Below are positions 15,694 through 24,624 of a stretch of 64,000 nucleotides of DNA, one piece after another (the first letter of the stretch is position 1; each line of letters opens with the position of its first letter). Origin of the DNA: Serratia plymuthica NBRC 102599 (lineage in GTDB: Bacteria; Pseudomonadota; Gammaproteobacteria; Enterobacterales; Enterobacteriaceae); contig NZ_BCTU01000010.1 in the NCBI RefSeq assembly GCF_001590925.1, positions 1 to 64,000 of the forward strand, written 5' to 3'. The notes below the pieces were generated by a model. The model searched no databases, was not told the origin of the DNA, and was given only the letters and a program-made list of their open reading frames with translations. Made by a program: the position numbers and the translations under genes.

Positions 15694-16941
15694 ATGGCAT
15701 CGCAACCGCTTCCCCAACCCGAGTACAGCCGCAATATGCGGCTGATTGGCCACAGCGACCAGGGCGGACGGCCCGATGGCGTACAGGTGATGGTTCACCG
15801 GGGCTACGCCTACATCGGCCATATGGTGTCGCAGGGGTTTTCCATCGTCGACGTGCGCGATGCGAAAAACCCGCGCGCCGTCGGCTTTGTCCCTGCGCCG
15901 CCCGGCACCTGGAACGTGCATTTGCAGGCGCATGACGATTTGCTGTTGGTGATCAACGCCCGTGATCTGTTTGCCGACGCCCGTTTTGCCGACGAAAAGG
16001 TGTATTACACCCGCGCCATCAGCCTGACGGTGTCAGGCAACGACGCCCGCGGCTGGAGCGCCGGGGTACGTATTTTCGATATCTCCACACCGGAGCGGCC
16101 ACAGGAAATCGGTTTTCTGGCGCTGGAGGGCATCGGCGTGCACCGCATCTGGTATGTCGGTGGGCGATGGGCGTACGTTTCCGCCCTGATTGACGGCTAC
16201 AGCGATTATATCTTTCTGACTGTCGATCTGGCGGACCCGCGCAACCCGCAAATCGCCGGGCGCTGGTGGTTGCCGGGCATGCACAGCGCCGGAGGCGAGA
16301 CGCCAACCTGGCCGGAGGGCAAACGCTACGCCCTGCATCATGCCATTATCAGCGGTGACACCGCTTACGCCAGTTGGCGCGACGGCGGGCTGACGCTGTT
16401 GGATATCCGCGATCGCAGCCAACCGCAGCTTATTGCCCACCGCAACTGGAGCCCGCCCTTTGGCGGCGGCACCCACACCGCGCTGCCGTTGCCGGAGCGG
16501 GATCTGCTGGTAGTGCTGGATGAGGCGGTGCTCGACAACCAGGAGGACGGCGAAAAGCTGATCTGGCTGTTTGATATCCGCGAACCGGCCAACCCGGTAA
16601 GCATCTCCACCTTCCCGCAGCCGAATGAACGGGATTACGTCAGCAAGGGCGCGCACTTCGGGCCGCATAATCTGCATGAGAACCGCCCCGGCAGCTTTGT
16701 CAGCTCGACGCTGATTTTTGCCACCTACCAAAATGCCGGCGTCCGCGCCTACGACATCAGCAACCCTTATCAGCCGAAAGAAACCGGCGCGCTGGTGCCC
16801 GCCGCGCCGCACACCATGATGGATAAACGCCCGGGCCGCCCGCAGGTGATCCAGTCCTGCGACGTGTTTGTCGACGCCCAGGGCATTATCTACAGCACGG
16901 ATTACAACGGCGGCCTGTCTATTATCGAGTATCTGGGGTAA
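15694..16941 (+). CDS. LVIVD-repeat beta-propeller protein (415 aa)
   Basis: It contains repeated LVIVD-type blades: FSIVDVRDAKNPRAVGFV, VRIFDISTPERPQEIGFL, LTLLDIRDRSQPQLIAH, WLFDIREPANPVSISTF and VRAYDISNPYQPKETG. A His-rich stretch (KGAHFGPHNLHE) near residue 320 may bind metal or a ligand. There is no signal peptide. AAGGAAGG precedes the ATG, 9 bases after the sugar-binding gene, so the two form an operon. The biochemical role is unknown; propellers of this kind often bind ligands or other proteins. Confidence 0.85.
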   Translation: MASQPLPQPEYSRNMRLIGHSDQGGRPDGVQVMVHRGYAYIGHMVSQGFSIVDVRDAKNPRAVGFVPAPPGTWNVHLQAHDDLLLVINARDLFADARFADEKVYYTRAISLTVSGNDARGWSAGVRIFDISTPERPQEIGFLALEGIGVHRIWYVGGRWAYVSALIDGYSDYIFLTVDLADPRNPQIAGRWWLPGMHSAGGETPTWPEGKRYALHHAIISGDTAYASWRDGGLTLLDIRDRSQPQLIAHRNWSPPFGGGTHTALPLPERDLLVVLDEAVLDNQEDGEKLIWLFDIREPANPVSISTFPQPNERDYVSKGAHFGPHNLHENRPGSFVSSTLIFATYQNAGVRAYDISNPYQPKETGALVPAAPHTMMDKRPGRPQVIQSCDVFVDAQGIIYSTDYNGGLSIIEYLG

Positions 16942-16947
16942 AAATTG

Positions 16948-16969
16948 GCCGGCGCAATGTCGGCTTTTT
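16948..16969 (+). terminator. Short intrinsic terminator after the propeller gene
   Basis: A GCCG/CGGC stem with a nine-base loop is followed by TTTTT, starting 7 bases after the stop codon. Confidence 0.5.
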
Positions 16970-17025
16970 GCCTGTTTGGGATAGTATGAATGAACAGGCA
17001 ATAGACCCCGGAACAAGGAGAGAAG

Positions 17026-17427
17026 ATGTTTAGCCATATCACCGTAGGCGTCAGCAATCTGGACAAGGCCGCAGAATTTTACGATGCCATTTTGCTACCG
17101 CTGGGATTAACACAACGGCCGGTAACGCCCGATGGCGGCCCCGCCGCGCGTTGTTGGATAAAACCGGGGCTGACCTTGCCGCGATTTTACGCCTACGAGC
17201 CGTATAACGGTCAACCCGCCAGCGCCGGCAATGGCAGCATGGTGGCATTCACCGCCGACAATGAGAATCAAGTGCTGGCAGCCTATGCCGCAGGCCTGGC
17301 GGCCGGCGGCAGCGCCGAGGGTGAACCCGGTGAGCGCGCGAATTACGGCAAAGGTTACTTTGGCGCTTACCTGCGTGACCCGGACGGCAACAAGATTCAT
17401 CTGGCCTATCGCGGGGACTTGCTGTGA
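17026..17427 (+). CDS. VOC-superfamily protein (glyoxalase/bleomycin-resistance fold, 133 aa)
   Basis: It starts with FSHITVGVSNLDKAAEFYDAI, the typical first strand-helix of VOC proteins with a metal-site His, and ends with YFGAYLRDPDGNKIHLAYRG, the matching C-terminal module with a second His. Between them is a single 130-residue VOC unit, which would dimerise. The start follows AGGAGAGAAG. Substrate unknown; such proteins include lyases, dioxygenases and antibiotic-binding proteins. Confidence 0.88.
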   Translation: MFSHITVGVSNLDKAAEFYDAILLPLGLTQRPVTPDGGPAARCWIKPGLTLPRFYAYEPYNGQPASAGNGSMVAFTADNENQVLAAYAAGLAAGGSAEGEPGERANYGKGYFGAYLRDPDGNKIHLAYRGDLL

Positions 17428-17430
17428 TAA

Positions 17431-17447
17431 AATGTTCTGTGAACATT
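17431..17447. promoter_or_regulatory. Short perfect palindrome at the island edge
   Basis: AATGTTC and GAACATT are perfect inverted 7-mers separated by TGT, immediately after the VOC stop codon and at the point where AT-rich sequence begins. It may be a hairpin or a protein site; no function can be assigned. Confidence 0.35.
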
Positions 17448-17544
17448 AGGGTTTGTAAGCCGGAAGCCGCCAAAATTTTTCCACTATTTACTTCACTGTT
17501 GCTCAGTCAAGTCATGTGAAAAATCTTGAAGCATTTAGGACATA

Positions 17545-17568
17545 AAGTACGTCTATTGAGACGTACTT
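17545..17568 (-). terminator. Terminator hairpin of the hcp-amidase-immunity operon
   Basis: AAGTACGTCT pairs perfectly with AGACGTACTT across an ATTG loop. Read on the minus strand it lies just after the putative immunity gene and is followed by TATG. Confidence 0.6.
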
Positions 17569-17590
17569 AAAATTATAATAGCCTGGGTTT

Positions 17591-18022
17591 TTATTCTGAA
17601 TTGGATTCATCCTCAGAAGTGTATGTATCCTCAAAAGGATCTGTCCACTTATAATCATTATAAAATAATGTTGCTATATCACCAGTATCCCATAGTAGTG
17701 TTCCTCCTCCACTGGAGGAAATCTTCCATTTACCACGAGTATTGTTGCTAAACTCAATGATTCCCTTAGCATAACAGGGGGAGTAACGTTCATGAACATT
17801 GAAATTTAAAGGCACAGGATATGCTTGAGAAAAGAATTCTCTCACATCTTTCTCTGTGATTTTAAATGCACGGCAACCATCCCTCACATTTATCGACTCA
17901 TCTTCACTTTTTCCTGTTTCATTAACTTTAACTTCTACTATTGTTCTGGGTGCAGTATGGGCTGCAAAAGCCACATTTATGGTAAAAATCACACCCAATA
18001 TGGAAAATATTTTTTTTACCAT
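17591..18022 (-). CDS. Putative periplasmic immunity protein of the amidase effector (143 aa)
   Basis: The N-terminus is a clear signal peptide (MVKKIFSILGVIFTINVAFA), so the 123-residue mature protein acts in the periplasm. It has two Cys (in DGCRAF and SPCYAKG) that could form a disulfide, and an acidic C-terminus. I do not recognise the family. Its start overlaps the end of the amidase gene by 7 bases, and a periplasmic partner encoded directly after a peptidoglycan amidase is the standard layout of type VI immunity proteins; the function is inferred from that position. Confidence 0.65.
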   Translation of the reverse strand: MVKKIFSILGVIFTINVAFAAHTAPRTIVEVKVNETGKSEDESINVRDGCRAFKITEKDVREFFSQAYPVPLNFNVHERYSPCYAKGIIEFSNNTRGKWKISSSGGGTLLWDTGDIATLFYNDYKWTDPFEDTYTSEDESNSE

Positions 18023-18615
18023 CGGGCTGTGCCTGCTTCTGTCTTAACTTTATACGATACTTCAGGGTGCCTAAATATTTCAGTCATTGATACTTTCAAT
18101 GTGTCAGTAAGTTCAGCTATAAGCCATCTTAAAGAGCTGTTTTGTGCATCATTTATTTTTTCATAAACAGCGTTCTCCCCTTCGCCTGAAGTAGGTTTTC
18201 CCACAATTTCTATCCCCAGAGAGTCAAAGTTAGCAGGATATCTTTCCGGGTATGGCTTCTTCTGTTCTAAGCGAGAGAGTTGTTTATACTTATTCAGTAA
18301 TGGTTTTATTGTGGAAATTTCTGAAGGTGTACATGTCTTTTCCATGTAACATCGGGATCTTATATTACCGACATGGTTGGTGACTTTAAATACAGAAGCT
18401 GTCTGATAAATAGCACCATCTTTATCAATCAGAAAATGAGCTCCGTTTGCACCTGTGTTTTTATAACTATTGAAAGAACTTTCTGCTGTGGAGCCTCCCG
18501 TTTGATGTACAACAATCCCGTTCACTTTATTCAGTTTTCCGCGTTCTATCGTACTGAATCGCTTTACAATAATGCACTCCGCATCCACTAAACCATTTTT
18601 ATCAACGAATAACAT
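18016..18615 (-). CDS. Peptidoglycan amidase (Amidase_2 fold), likely type VI effector (199 aa)
   Basis: The fold is N-acetylmuramoyl-L-alanine amidase/T7-lysozyme-like. VNGIVVHQTGG carries the first zinc His near residue 38, followed by GAHFLIDKDGAIYQTA, SLGIEIVG, and RHPEVSYKVKTEAG with the second His and an acidic residue where D or C usually binds zinc. It should cleave between MurNAc and L-Ala. There is no signal peptide, as expected for cargo moved by the type VI machine. It lies 27 bases after hcp and overlaps the putative immunity gene. Delivery with Hcp is inferred from gene order. Confidence 0.8.
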   Translation of the reverse strand: MLFVDKNGLVDAECIIVKRFSTIERGKLNKVNGIVVHQTGGSTAESSFNSYKNTGANGAHFLIDKDGAIYQTASVFKVTNHVGNIRSRCYMEKTCTPSEISTIKPLLNKYKQLSRLEQKKPYPERYPANFDSLGIEIVGKPTSGEGENAVYEKINDAQNSSLRWLIAELTDTLKVSMTEIFRHPEVSYKVKTEAGTARW

Positions 18616-18642
18616 TTTTATCCTTCCTTGTATTACCAGTAG

Positions 18643-19125
18643 TTAGATTACTGTATTGGCTTTAATGTCATATCCTGAGGAAACCGTACCCGCTGTATTT
18701 CCCTCTGCATTCTGCAAAACATAATCCATTGTTACTCTGGAGAAAGCCAGGCTTACCGCCTCGCGCGGTGCGCGCATGGTATTGCAGTAAACCGGATACA
18801 CCCCGGTGATAAGAATCTCCTGAAGCGTAATACGCAGATACTCCAGAGGAGAGCCTCCGGCTTTTCGCATAGTCAGAACCGCTTCAGGAATATGTTTTCC
18901 GGTCAAGCAATACTGAAGAAGGTTAGAACTTGATTTGTCGATATAGTGTTCAAAATGGAGGTCCTCAACAGTACATTTTCCCGCACCGCCACCACTGCCA
19001 GAATGCATATTCGAAGTCTGACCAACAGACCAGTCCCAGTTAAGTACCTCAATTTCTCCTGTATGTGTGGAATCCTGAGATTCACCTTCGATACCATTAA
19101 ATTTTATAAAAATATCCTGAGCCAT
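18643..19125 (-). CDS. hcp: Hcp-family type VI secretion tube protein (160 aa)
   Basis: The sequence has the usual Hcp features: AQDIFIKFNGIEGES at the start, STHTGEIEVLNWDWSV, then VEDLHFEHYIDKSS and ITLQEILITGVYPV, and a final VTMDYV strand. Hcp hexamers stack into the secreted tube and carry small effectors in their lumen. Here it is an orphan gene with an amidase and a putative immunity gene, not part of a structural type VI cluster, so it probably serves a machine encoded elsewhere. The region is AT-rich compared with its flanks. Confidence 0.9.
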   Translation of the reverse strand: MAQDIFIKFNGIEGESQDSTHTGEIEVLNWDWSVGQTSNMHSGSGGGAGKCTVEDLHFEHYIDKSSSNLLQYCLTGKHIPEAVLTMRKAGGSPLEYLRITLQEILITGVYPVYCNTMRAPREAVSLAFSRVTMDYVLQNAEGNTAGTVSSGYDIKANTVI

Positions 19126-19153
19126 CCTTCTTCCTTATATATAAAATAACTTG

Positions 19154-19309
19154 CTATTTTTCTCCACCACGGCTAAGTGTCCGGTAGACGTTTGGGGGCG
19201 ATACTGAAAACAGTTCTGACAGGTCACTGATAGAATGCCCCCCCCTCCTGTACATGCGACATAATTCCTGTTGCTGCTCTTTGCTTACGCTGTAGCTCGC
19301 TCGTACCAA
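19154..19309 (-). pseudogene. Remnant of a serine recombinase/invertase: C-terminal HTH only
   Basis: Reading the minus strand from a TTG gives 51 residues with SKEQQQELCRMYRRGG, then HSISDLSELFSVSP and NVYRTLSRGGEK before a TAG. This matches the C-terminal DNA-binding helix-turn-helix of Hin/resolvase-type recombinases; the catalytic domain is gone, with a TGA directly upstream. A run of eight C on the plus strand lies inside it. It sits 28 bases upstream of hcp, a sign of earlier mobility of the cassette. Confidence 0.65.
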
Positions 19310-19902
19310 GTATCAGCATTTTTGAATATTTCCGTCTACATACTCCTATGTAATTTTTTCATAACCAATTCCAATATTTACTTACTCCCCCCTTGGTAAT
19401 ATCAGACAAAAAAAACATTCTGTAAATATAAGTTTTATTGAGTAAGATCACAATTTAGAAGATGCGACAACACGAAAACACCGTTCCGCAATATTATTTA
19501 GTCTGCTGCACCGCCACCCATAGATGCAAGGAATAAAAATACACTTAATGATAAATACGCAACCAGATCCCGCAATTTACCCCTATTTTTTCGGGATCAA
19601 CTCGATACTTTTTTAAGGGTAAGTACAGAAAGAATTATACAGATTATGAATGTTCACCAGTCGCTGAATTTCAATGCTTCGAATTATTGATTATCTAATA
19701 TTTCTATTTTTACTTTGGATTAAAATCTCCCATCTGGTACTTATACTAGAGTCCGTTAAGCCTATATTTTACTGTCATACGCCTTTCTAAAAACAGCAAC
19801 CACATTCTGTTCTTCTGGCGACGGAAATTTTTTGATTCCAGCTTACCCCCCCGTTACGTATTTCTATCAGTATTACAAAGAAGGCGTTTCCCACTGGGTT
19901 TC
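19310..19902. other. AT-rich non-coding stretch
   Basis: About 590 bases with no credible gene on either strand. The composition is AT-rich like the hcp cassette, and the GC-rich backbone returns only at the MFS gene. It probably contains the hcp promoter and decayed mobile DNA; no specific site was recognised. Confidence 0.6.
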
Positions 19903-21318
19903 TTAGCGCGCCGAATAGCGGACCCTAAACGCCCGGCCGCCGAGGGCAATGCCCAACGCGGCCAGCGCCAGCAACGCCGCCGCGCCGTAGGTGAAATGCA
20001 TACCGGCGGTCACGGCGGCAGCCTCGGCGGCGTTGATATCTGCCGTGTCCGAGGCAAACATAAACAGTGCGCCCATGGCGGAGGCACCGGTGATCAACCC
20101 AAGGTTGCGCGACAGGTTTATCATGCCGGAAATTACCCCGCGCCGCTCGGGGGTAGCGTCTTTAAGCAGCGCGGTATTATTGGCGACCTGAAACAACGCA
20201 TAACCAAGGGTGATCACGCAAAGCGGCGCCACATACCCCAAGACCCCTTGTCTTATCGACATCATCGACATGACACCGGCGCCGGTGGCCAAGATAACCA
20301 AACCCACGGCCGTCATCTTTTGCGCCCCCAGTTTGTCCACTAATCGGCCGGCCGGCACGCCGACCACCGCAGCGGTAATCGGCCCTGCCGACATCGCTAA
20401 TCCCGCCTGCTCCACCGCCAGCCCCAGACCGTGCGTCAGGTAAAACGGCCCCACTACCAGAGTGGTCATCATCACCGCCATCACCAGCAGACTCATCGTT
20501 AGCCCGGCACTCAGCCCCGGCTGACGGAACATAGCCAGGTGAATCAAAGGCGATACCGTGCTGTTCTCCACCCAAACAAACAACCCGATCCCCAATACGG
20601 CACACAGCAGCAGCACCAGATTAAGCCAACCGAAATCGCCGCGCCCCAGCGTCATGGAGAGCGCATAGCTGGCCAGCGTCAATCCAAGCAACAAGGTACC
20701 GGGGTAATCAAACCTGGCCTGTTCTTTTTGCGGTTCCTGAGCCGGGGCCGGCAGGTAACGGTAAGCAAGAATAAACGCCAGCAGGCCCACCGGCAGATTG
20801 ATCAGGAACATCGCCCGCCAACCAAAACCAAAAATCAGCGCGCCCCCCAGCGAAGGCCCAAGCGCAGTCCCGATAGCGGACATAGTGCCGAGCAGCCCCA
20901 TCGCCCGGCCGGTGTTGTCTTTACCCAGGGTCTCACCCACCAGCGCCATGGTCATCGCCATCATGACTGCCGCCCCCAGCCCCTGGGCGATCCTGGCTGC
21001 GAACAGCAGCCCGATGTTCGGCGCAAGAGCGCACAGCACAGACGCAAAGGTAAACAGCGCGATCCCCACCAGCAGCAACCGCCGCCTGCCAATTCTGTCG
21101 CCCAGACGACCCAAAGCGATAACTGAGGTGGTGATGGCCAGCAGATAGGCGATCACCACCCACTGTACCGCCTGGAATGAGGTGTTGAACGCCTGTGCCA
21201 GCGTGGGCAAACCGACGTTGGCGATGCTGGTGCCCAGCGACGAGAGCAGCATCGAAAGGGAAAGGCTGACGAGGATCCACCTTGGGTCTGCGCCGCCGGA
21301 TTTAACTGTAAACTTCAT
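19903..21318 (-). CDS. MFS multidrug-type exporter, 14-TM DHA2 family (471 aa)
   Basis: The protein is hydrophobic throughout, with length and layout of 14-helix DHA2 drug:H+ antiporters. Motif A appears as [13 protein letters not shown] after helix 2, followed by FAARIAQGLGAAVMMAMTMALV and the motif C region LLGTMSAIGTALGPSLGG. It should export a toxic compound across the inner membrane; the substrate is unknown. AGGAGG lies upstream of the ATG. It is monocistronic, with no adjacent regulator and no adjacent membrane-fusion partner. Confidence 0.88.
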   Translation of the reverse strand: MKFTVKSGGADPRWILVSLSLSMLLSSLGTSIANVGLPTLAQAFNTSFQAVQWVVIAYLLAITTSVIALGRLGDRIGRRRLLLVGIALFTFASVLCALAPNIGLLFAARIAQGLGAAVMMAMTMALVGETLGKDNTGRAMGLLGTMSAIGTALGPSLGGALIFGFGWRAMFLINLPVGLLAFILAYRYLPAPAQEPQKEQARFDYPGTLLLGLTLASYALSMTLGRGDFGWLNLVLLLCAVLGIGLFVWVENSTVSPLIHLAMFRQPGLSAGLTMSLLVMAVMMTTLVVGPFYLTHGLGLAVEQAGLAMSAGPITAAVVGVPAGRLVDKLGAQKMTAVGLVILATGAGVMSMMSIRQGVLGYVAPLCVITLGYALFQVANNTALLKDATPERRGVISGMINLSRNLGLITGASAMGALFMFASDTADINAAEAAAVTAGMHFTYGAAALLALAALGIALGGRAFRVRYSAR

Positions 21319-21647
21319 GTTGCTGCCTCCTGAAAGAACCTGTCAGCAGCCTATGCCATCGCCTGATAAGGCGGAAGACGCAGCAAATGCAGTTTACTAG
21401 TGCATCCGACGCCATCCATGGGGTGTGATAACCTGGACTGGACATACGCGTCATATTTCCCGGAAGCAATTCTTTCCCGGATATAATTAGCGAACTATAA
21501 AACAGACTAGCAACAGAATAATAACTCAAATAAATAGAGTGACGTTGCAATTAACTGCCAGTCTTTATTTATTGACGGAAATAAAAGGGTTCTGTTAGCA
21601 TTATTTCCGTATCCTCGCTCTATTTGAAGTTATCAAAAGGAAAGGTA

Positions 21648-22058
21648 ATGAAATGCAATAAAAGAGTGAATGCCTGCGCGTTGGCATTGGGTTGCCTCAT
21701 GCTGGCCGCATGCGCAGCAAAAAGCCCCGCCGAAAAACACGCCTCTCACTATATTTACCAAATCTCAAACGAAAACGATTCGCAAATCAGGACGTTGGTT
21801 CATGACAGTATCAAGGCCAGCACGCCGCTGTTTGACCAGTTTTATCAGCAGGGAAAATGCGACCGCAACGCCCATTTATCCCTGGCGGAGGCCAAAACAA
21901 AAGCCGATTATTTATCCAGCGAAAAATTTAAAAGCCAACTGGAACTTAATAACATCGTTTTGAATAAAACCTACAAAATTGATCCCAATCAAAAGATTTA
22001 TACTGTCTTTACGAAAGAAGCTACGGGCGCTTATTGGGATGGTTATAACGGTTTATAA
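21648..22058 (+). CDS. Small lipoprotein of unknown function (136 aa)
   Basis: The N-terminus MKCNKRVNACALALGCLMLAAC ends in a lipobox (LAAC), so the Cys becomes the lipid-modified first residue; Ala-Ala follows it, so the outer membrane is likely. The mature part is helical and polar with a single further Cys, and I do not recognise its family. I chose the ATG at 21648, with AAGGA six bases upstream, over a TTG at 21624. Confidence 0.75.
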   Translation: MKCNKRVNACALALGCLMLAACAAKSPAEKHASHYIYQISNENDSQIRTLVHDSIKASTPLFDQFYQQGKCDRNAHLSLAEAKTKADYLSSEKFKSQLELNNIVLNKTYKIDPNQKIYTVFTKEATGAYWDGYNGL

Positions 22059-22088
22059 TAACCTCCCCCCGCCAGTAACATGCAGGGA

Positions 22089-22126
22089 ATTAATCGCCAC
22101 CGTGGGTATTCACAGCGGCGATTAAT
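22089..22126 (+). terminator. Hairpin between convergent lipoprotein and MFS genes
   Basis: ATTAATCGCC and GGCGATTAAT form a perfect 10-bp stem around an 18-base loop. There is no clear T-tract on either strand, so termination is plausible but not certain. Confidence 0.5.
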
Positions 22127-22166
22127 GATCTATCCGGCTTCCCTGCTCACTGCGCAATAACCATGA

Positions 22167-23345
22167 TCAAACCATACCTTCACTCACCACGGCCGCTTCC
22201 CGCGGCGGGTAAAGCCCGACCTTAACCGCAATCGTCACTACCGCCAGCACAGCGAAAAGCCCACCGCAGAGAATGCTGCCCTGCAGGCCCAGCGCATCGA
22301 TAAACCAGCCGCTGACCACCGAACCGACCGCCACGCCCAAATTGATAAAGGCGATATACAGCCCGGTAGCAAACTCGGGTGCCTGTGGCGCTTCGGATGT
22401 CAGCCAGATCTGGGTCACGATCAGGCCGCTGGTGTGCGCCGCCCCCCAGAACAGGCAGAGCGCGATCATCGGCCCCGTCTGCGCACTGCCGTAGCGATAC
22501 AGCAGCAGATAGGCGGCTGCCAACACTATCGGGTGCAGTAACGTAGTCGCTACCCGGTTCCGGTTCAGCAACTTACCGGCCAACAGGTTACCGGCTACCC
22601 CGCCTGCGCCAAAAATCACCAGCAGAATACCCACCATCGGCTCGCGAATGGCGGTTTGTCGGCTCAGGTATTCGGTAGCGTAGGCATAAACGGAGAACAT
22701 GGCGGCGAAAATCAGCACACAGGCGGCAATATTCAGCCACAGCGCGCCGCTGCGCAATATCGCCAACTGTTTGCCGTAGCTAAGTTTTTGCGTGGCGGCG
22801 TCGGGCAGGCGGAAAAATAAGCCGACGCCCGCCAGCAGGTTAACCAACGCACAGAACAGAAAAGAGGCTTCATAACTGAACTGACCGGCGATCCAGTGGG
22901 TCAGCGGGATCCCCAGCACCATGCCCATACTGGTGCCGATAAACGCATAGGCGGTCGCCCGGGTCACCTGCTATTTGGGATACAACGACGCCGCGGCCAC
23001 CATCGCCAGCGAAAAATAAATCGGGTGAAACAGCGCCGGCAGGATACGCAGGATCATCAGGGTGCTGAAACTGGCGGTATAAGCCGACAGCACGCTGGCC
23101 AACGAGAACACGGCCAGCGAAATCAACAGCATTCGCTTGCGGTTGAAGCGCGAAGCCAGCAGCACCAGCAACGGCCCCAGCAAGGCGATAGTCACGGCAA
23201 ACAGGCCGACCAGCCACCCGGCCTGCGCGGTTGAAACCCCGTAACGCGCAATGATCAGCGGCAAAATGCCCACCACGCCAAACTCGATGCAGTAAACGCC
23301 GAACAGCCCCAGCGCGATGAAAAAAATCGGCGGCAGGATCTTCAT
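22167..23345 (-). pseudogene. MFS transporter interrupted by one in-frame amber codon
   Basis: Residues 1-124 run from MKILPPIFFIALGLFGVYC to AAASLYPK, then a TAG at 22971-22973, and the same frame continues with QVTRATAYAFIGTSMG for another 266 residues. Together they make a normal-length 12-helix MFS transporter (about 390 residues), close to arabinose-exporter/DHA1-like proteins. One nonsense codon is therefore the only lesion. Internal GTG at 22967 could restart translation. Its first ATG overlaps the preceding hydrolase stop (TAATG), so both were co-translated. A sequencing error is a possible alternative. Confidence 0.75.
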
Positions 23346-24502
23346 TATGGTTCTCCCAACCCGTCATATACCGCCTGGCACAGCTCGCCGACAAACGCCC
23401 CCGCCATCCCCTCGAGCGCCGTATTGGTGAAGGCCACCACGCTGAGTTGGCGCGCGGGATCGACAAACCAGGAATGGCCGTAGGTGCCGCCCATACGCCA
23501 GGTGCCGATCGATTCCGGCGTCTGCGCCGCCTGCGGATCTTTCAGCACGGTGATCCCCAGACCGAAGCCGCGCCCCGGCCAGAACGGCATCGGCAGACAG
23601 CCTATCTGGTTGCTGGTCATCGCCGTTACCCACTCCGTTGGCAGCAGCGGCGCGCCGCCCTGGCGCAAGGTTTCCAACAGCCGCAAGAAATCTTCGGCGG
23701 AGCCCACCATGCCTGCGCCGCCGGAGGCATAGGCGTGAGCATCTAACGCCCGCGCCGGGGACAGGTTAAAACCGGCCGTATCCTCGATAAAAGGCAAACG
23801 ATCGGGTTGTTGCAACGGCCGGGGTTCGGGGTGGTGGTTGGCGTAAGCCACCGTCAACCGCTGCGCATCCGTGGCGGTAAAGCCGGTGTCGTGCATCGCC
23901 AGCGGCCCGGTCACCAACTGCGCCACCGCTTCCGCTAACGGCAAGCCGCTGGCCTGCTCGATCACGGCACCCAGCACGTCGGTAGCAATCGAATAGCGCC
24001 ATTCGGCTCCCGGCGCCGCCAACAGCGGGGCCGAAGCGATACGCCGCAGGTTCTCTTGCAGGCTGAGCCGGTCATCATCCATACCGTCGGAGACGCCCGC
24101 CTGGGCATAGAACCCCTGTTCCGGCTGGAAAAACCGGTAACTCAACCCGGCGGTGTGGGTCATCAGATGGCGCACCGTCATTGGCGGTTCGCGCCCGTCG
24201 GCGGTGCGCGGCCGGAAAGCCGGCAACCAGCGCGTCACCGGGTCCTCCAGCCCCAAACGCCCTTGCGCCATTAACACCAGCGCGGCAGTGGAAACGATAG
24301 GTTTGGAGACCGAGGCCAGCCGGAACAGCGCGTTGGCAGCCATTGGCTTGCCGGCCTCTCGGTCCGCCATGCCCGCCGCACGGCGATAAACCCCTTCGCC
24401 GCCCTGCGCCACCAACACCACCGCCCCAACCAACCGTTTTTCCTCCAGCGCCAGATCAATGGCCTTATCAATAGCCTGGGCAGCCAGCTTGTATTCACTC
24501 AT
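23345..24502 (-). CDS. Class C beta-lactamase-fold serine hydrolase (385 aa)
   Basis: The catalytic Ser-x-x-Lys is in LASVSKPIVS near residue 66. The second motif position reads WRYSIATDVLG with a Tyr-Ser, and the third HSW region is GTYGHSWFVDP near 340. This pattern fits EstB/LovD-like esterases and transesterases more than true beta-lactamases. There is no signal peptide, so it acts in the cytoplasm, probably on an ester or amide. It is the first gene of a two-gene unit with the MFS gene and is divergent from a LysR regulator that likely controls both. Confidence 0.82.
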   Translation of the reverse strand: MSEYKLAAQAIDKAIDLALEEKRLVGAVVLVAQGGEGVYRRAAGMADREAGKPMAANALFRLASVSKPIVSTAALVLMAQGRLGLEDPVTRWLPAFRPRTADGREPPMTVRHLMTHTAGLSYRFFQPEQGFYAQAGVSDGMDDDRLSLQENLRRIASAPLLAAPGAEWRYSIATDVLGAVIEQASGLPLAEAVAQLVTGPLAMHDTGFTATDAQRLTVAYANHHPEPRPLQQPDRLPFIEDTAGFNLSPARALDAHAYASGGAGMVGSAEDFLRLLETLRQGGAPLLPTEWVTAMTSNQIGCLPMPFWPGRGFGLGITVLKDPQAAQTPESIGTWRMGGTYGHSWFVDPARQLSVVAFTNTALEGMAGAFVGELCQAVYDGLGEP

Positions 24503-24624
24503 GGGTCACACTCCAGTAGACAGTCAATTTCTGTAGCTACCGAGAATAGAGTGTGGTGATTAACGGAAAAACAGGCTAGATTTCCCTTCATACTGGACAC
24601 TGGCGTCCGCAATAGGGAAAGAAC

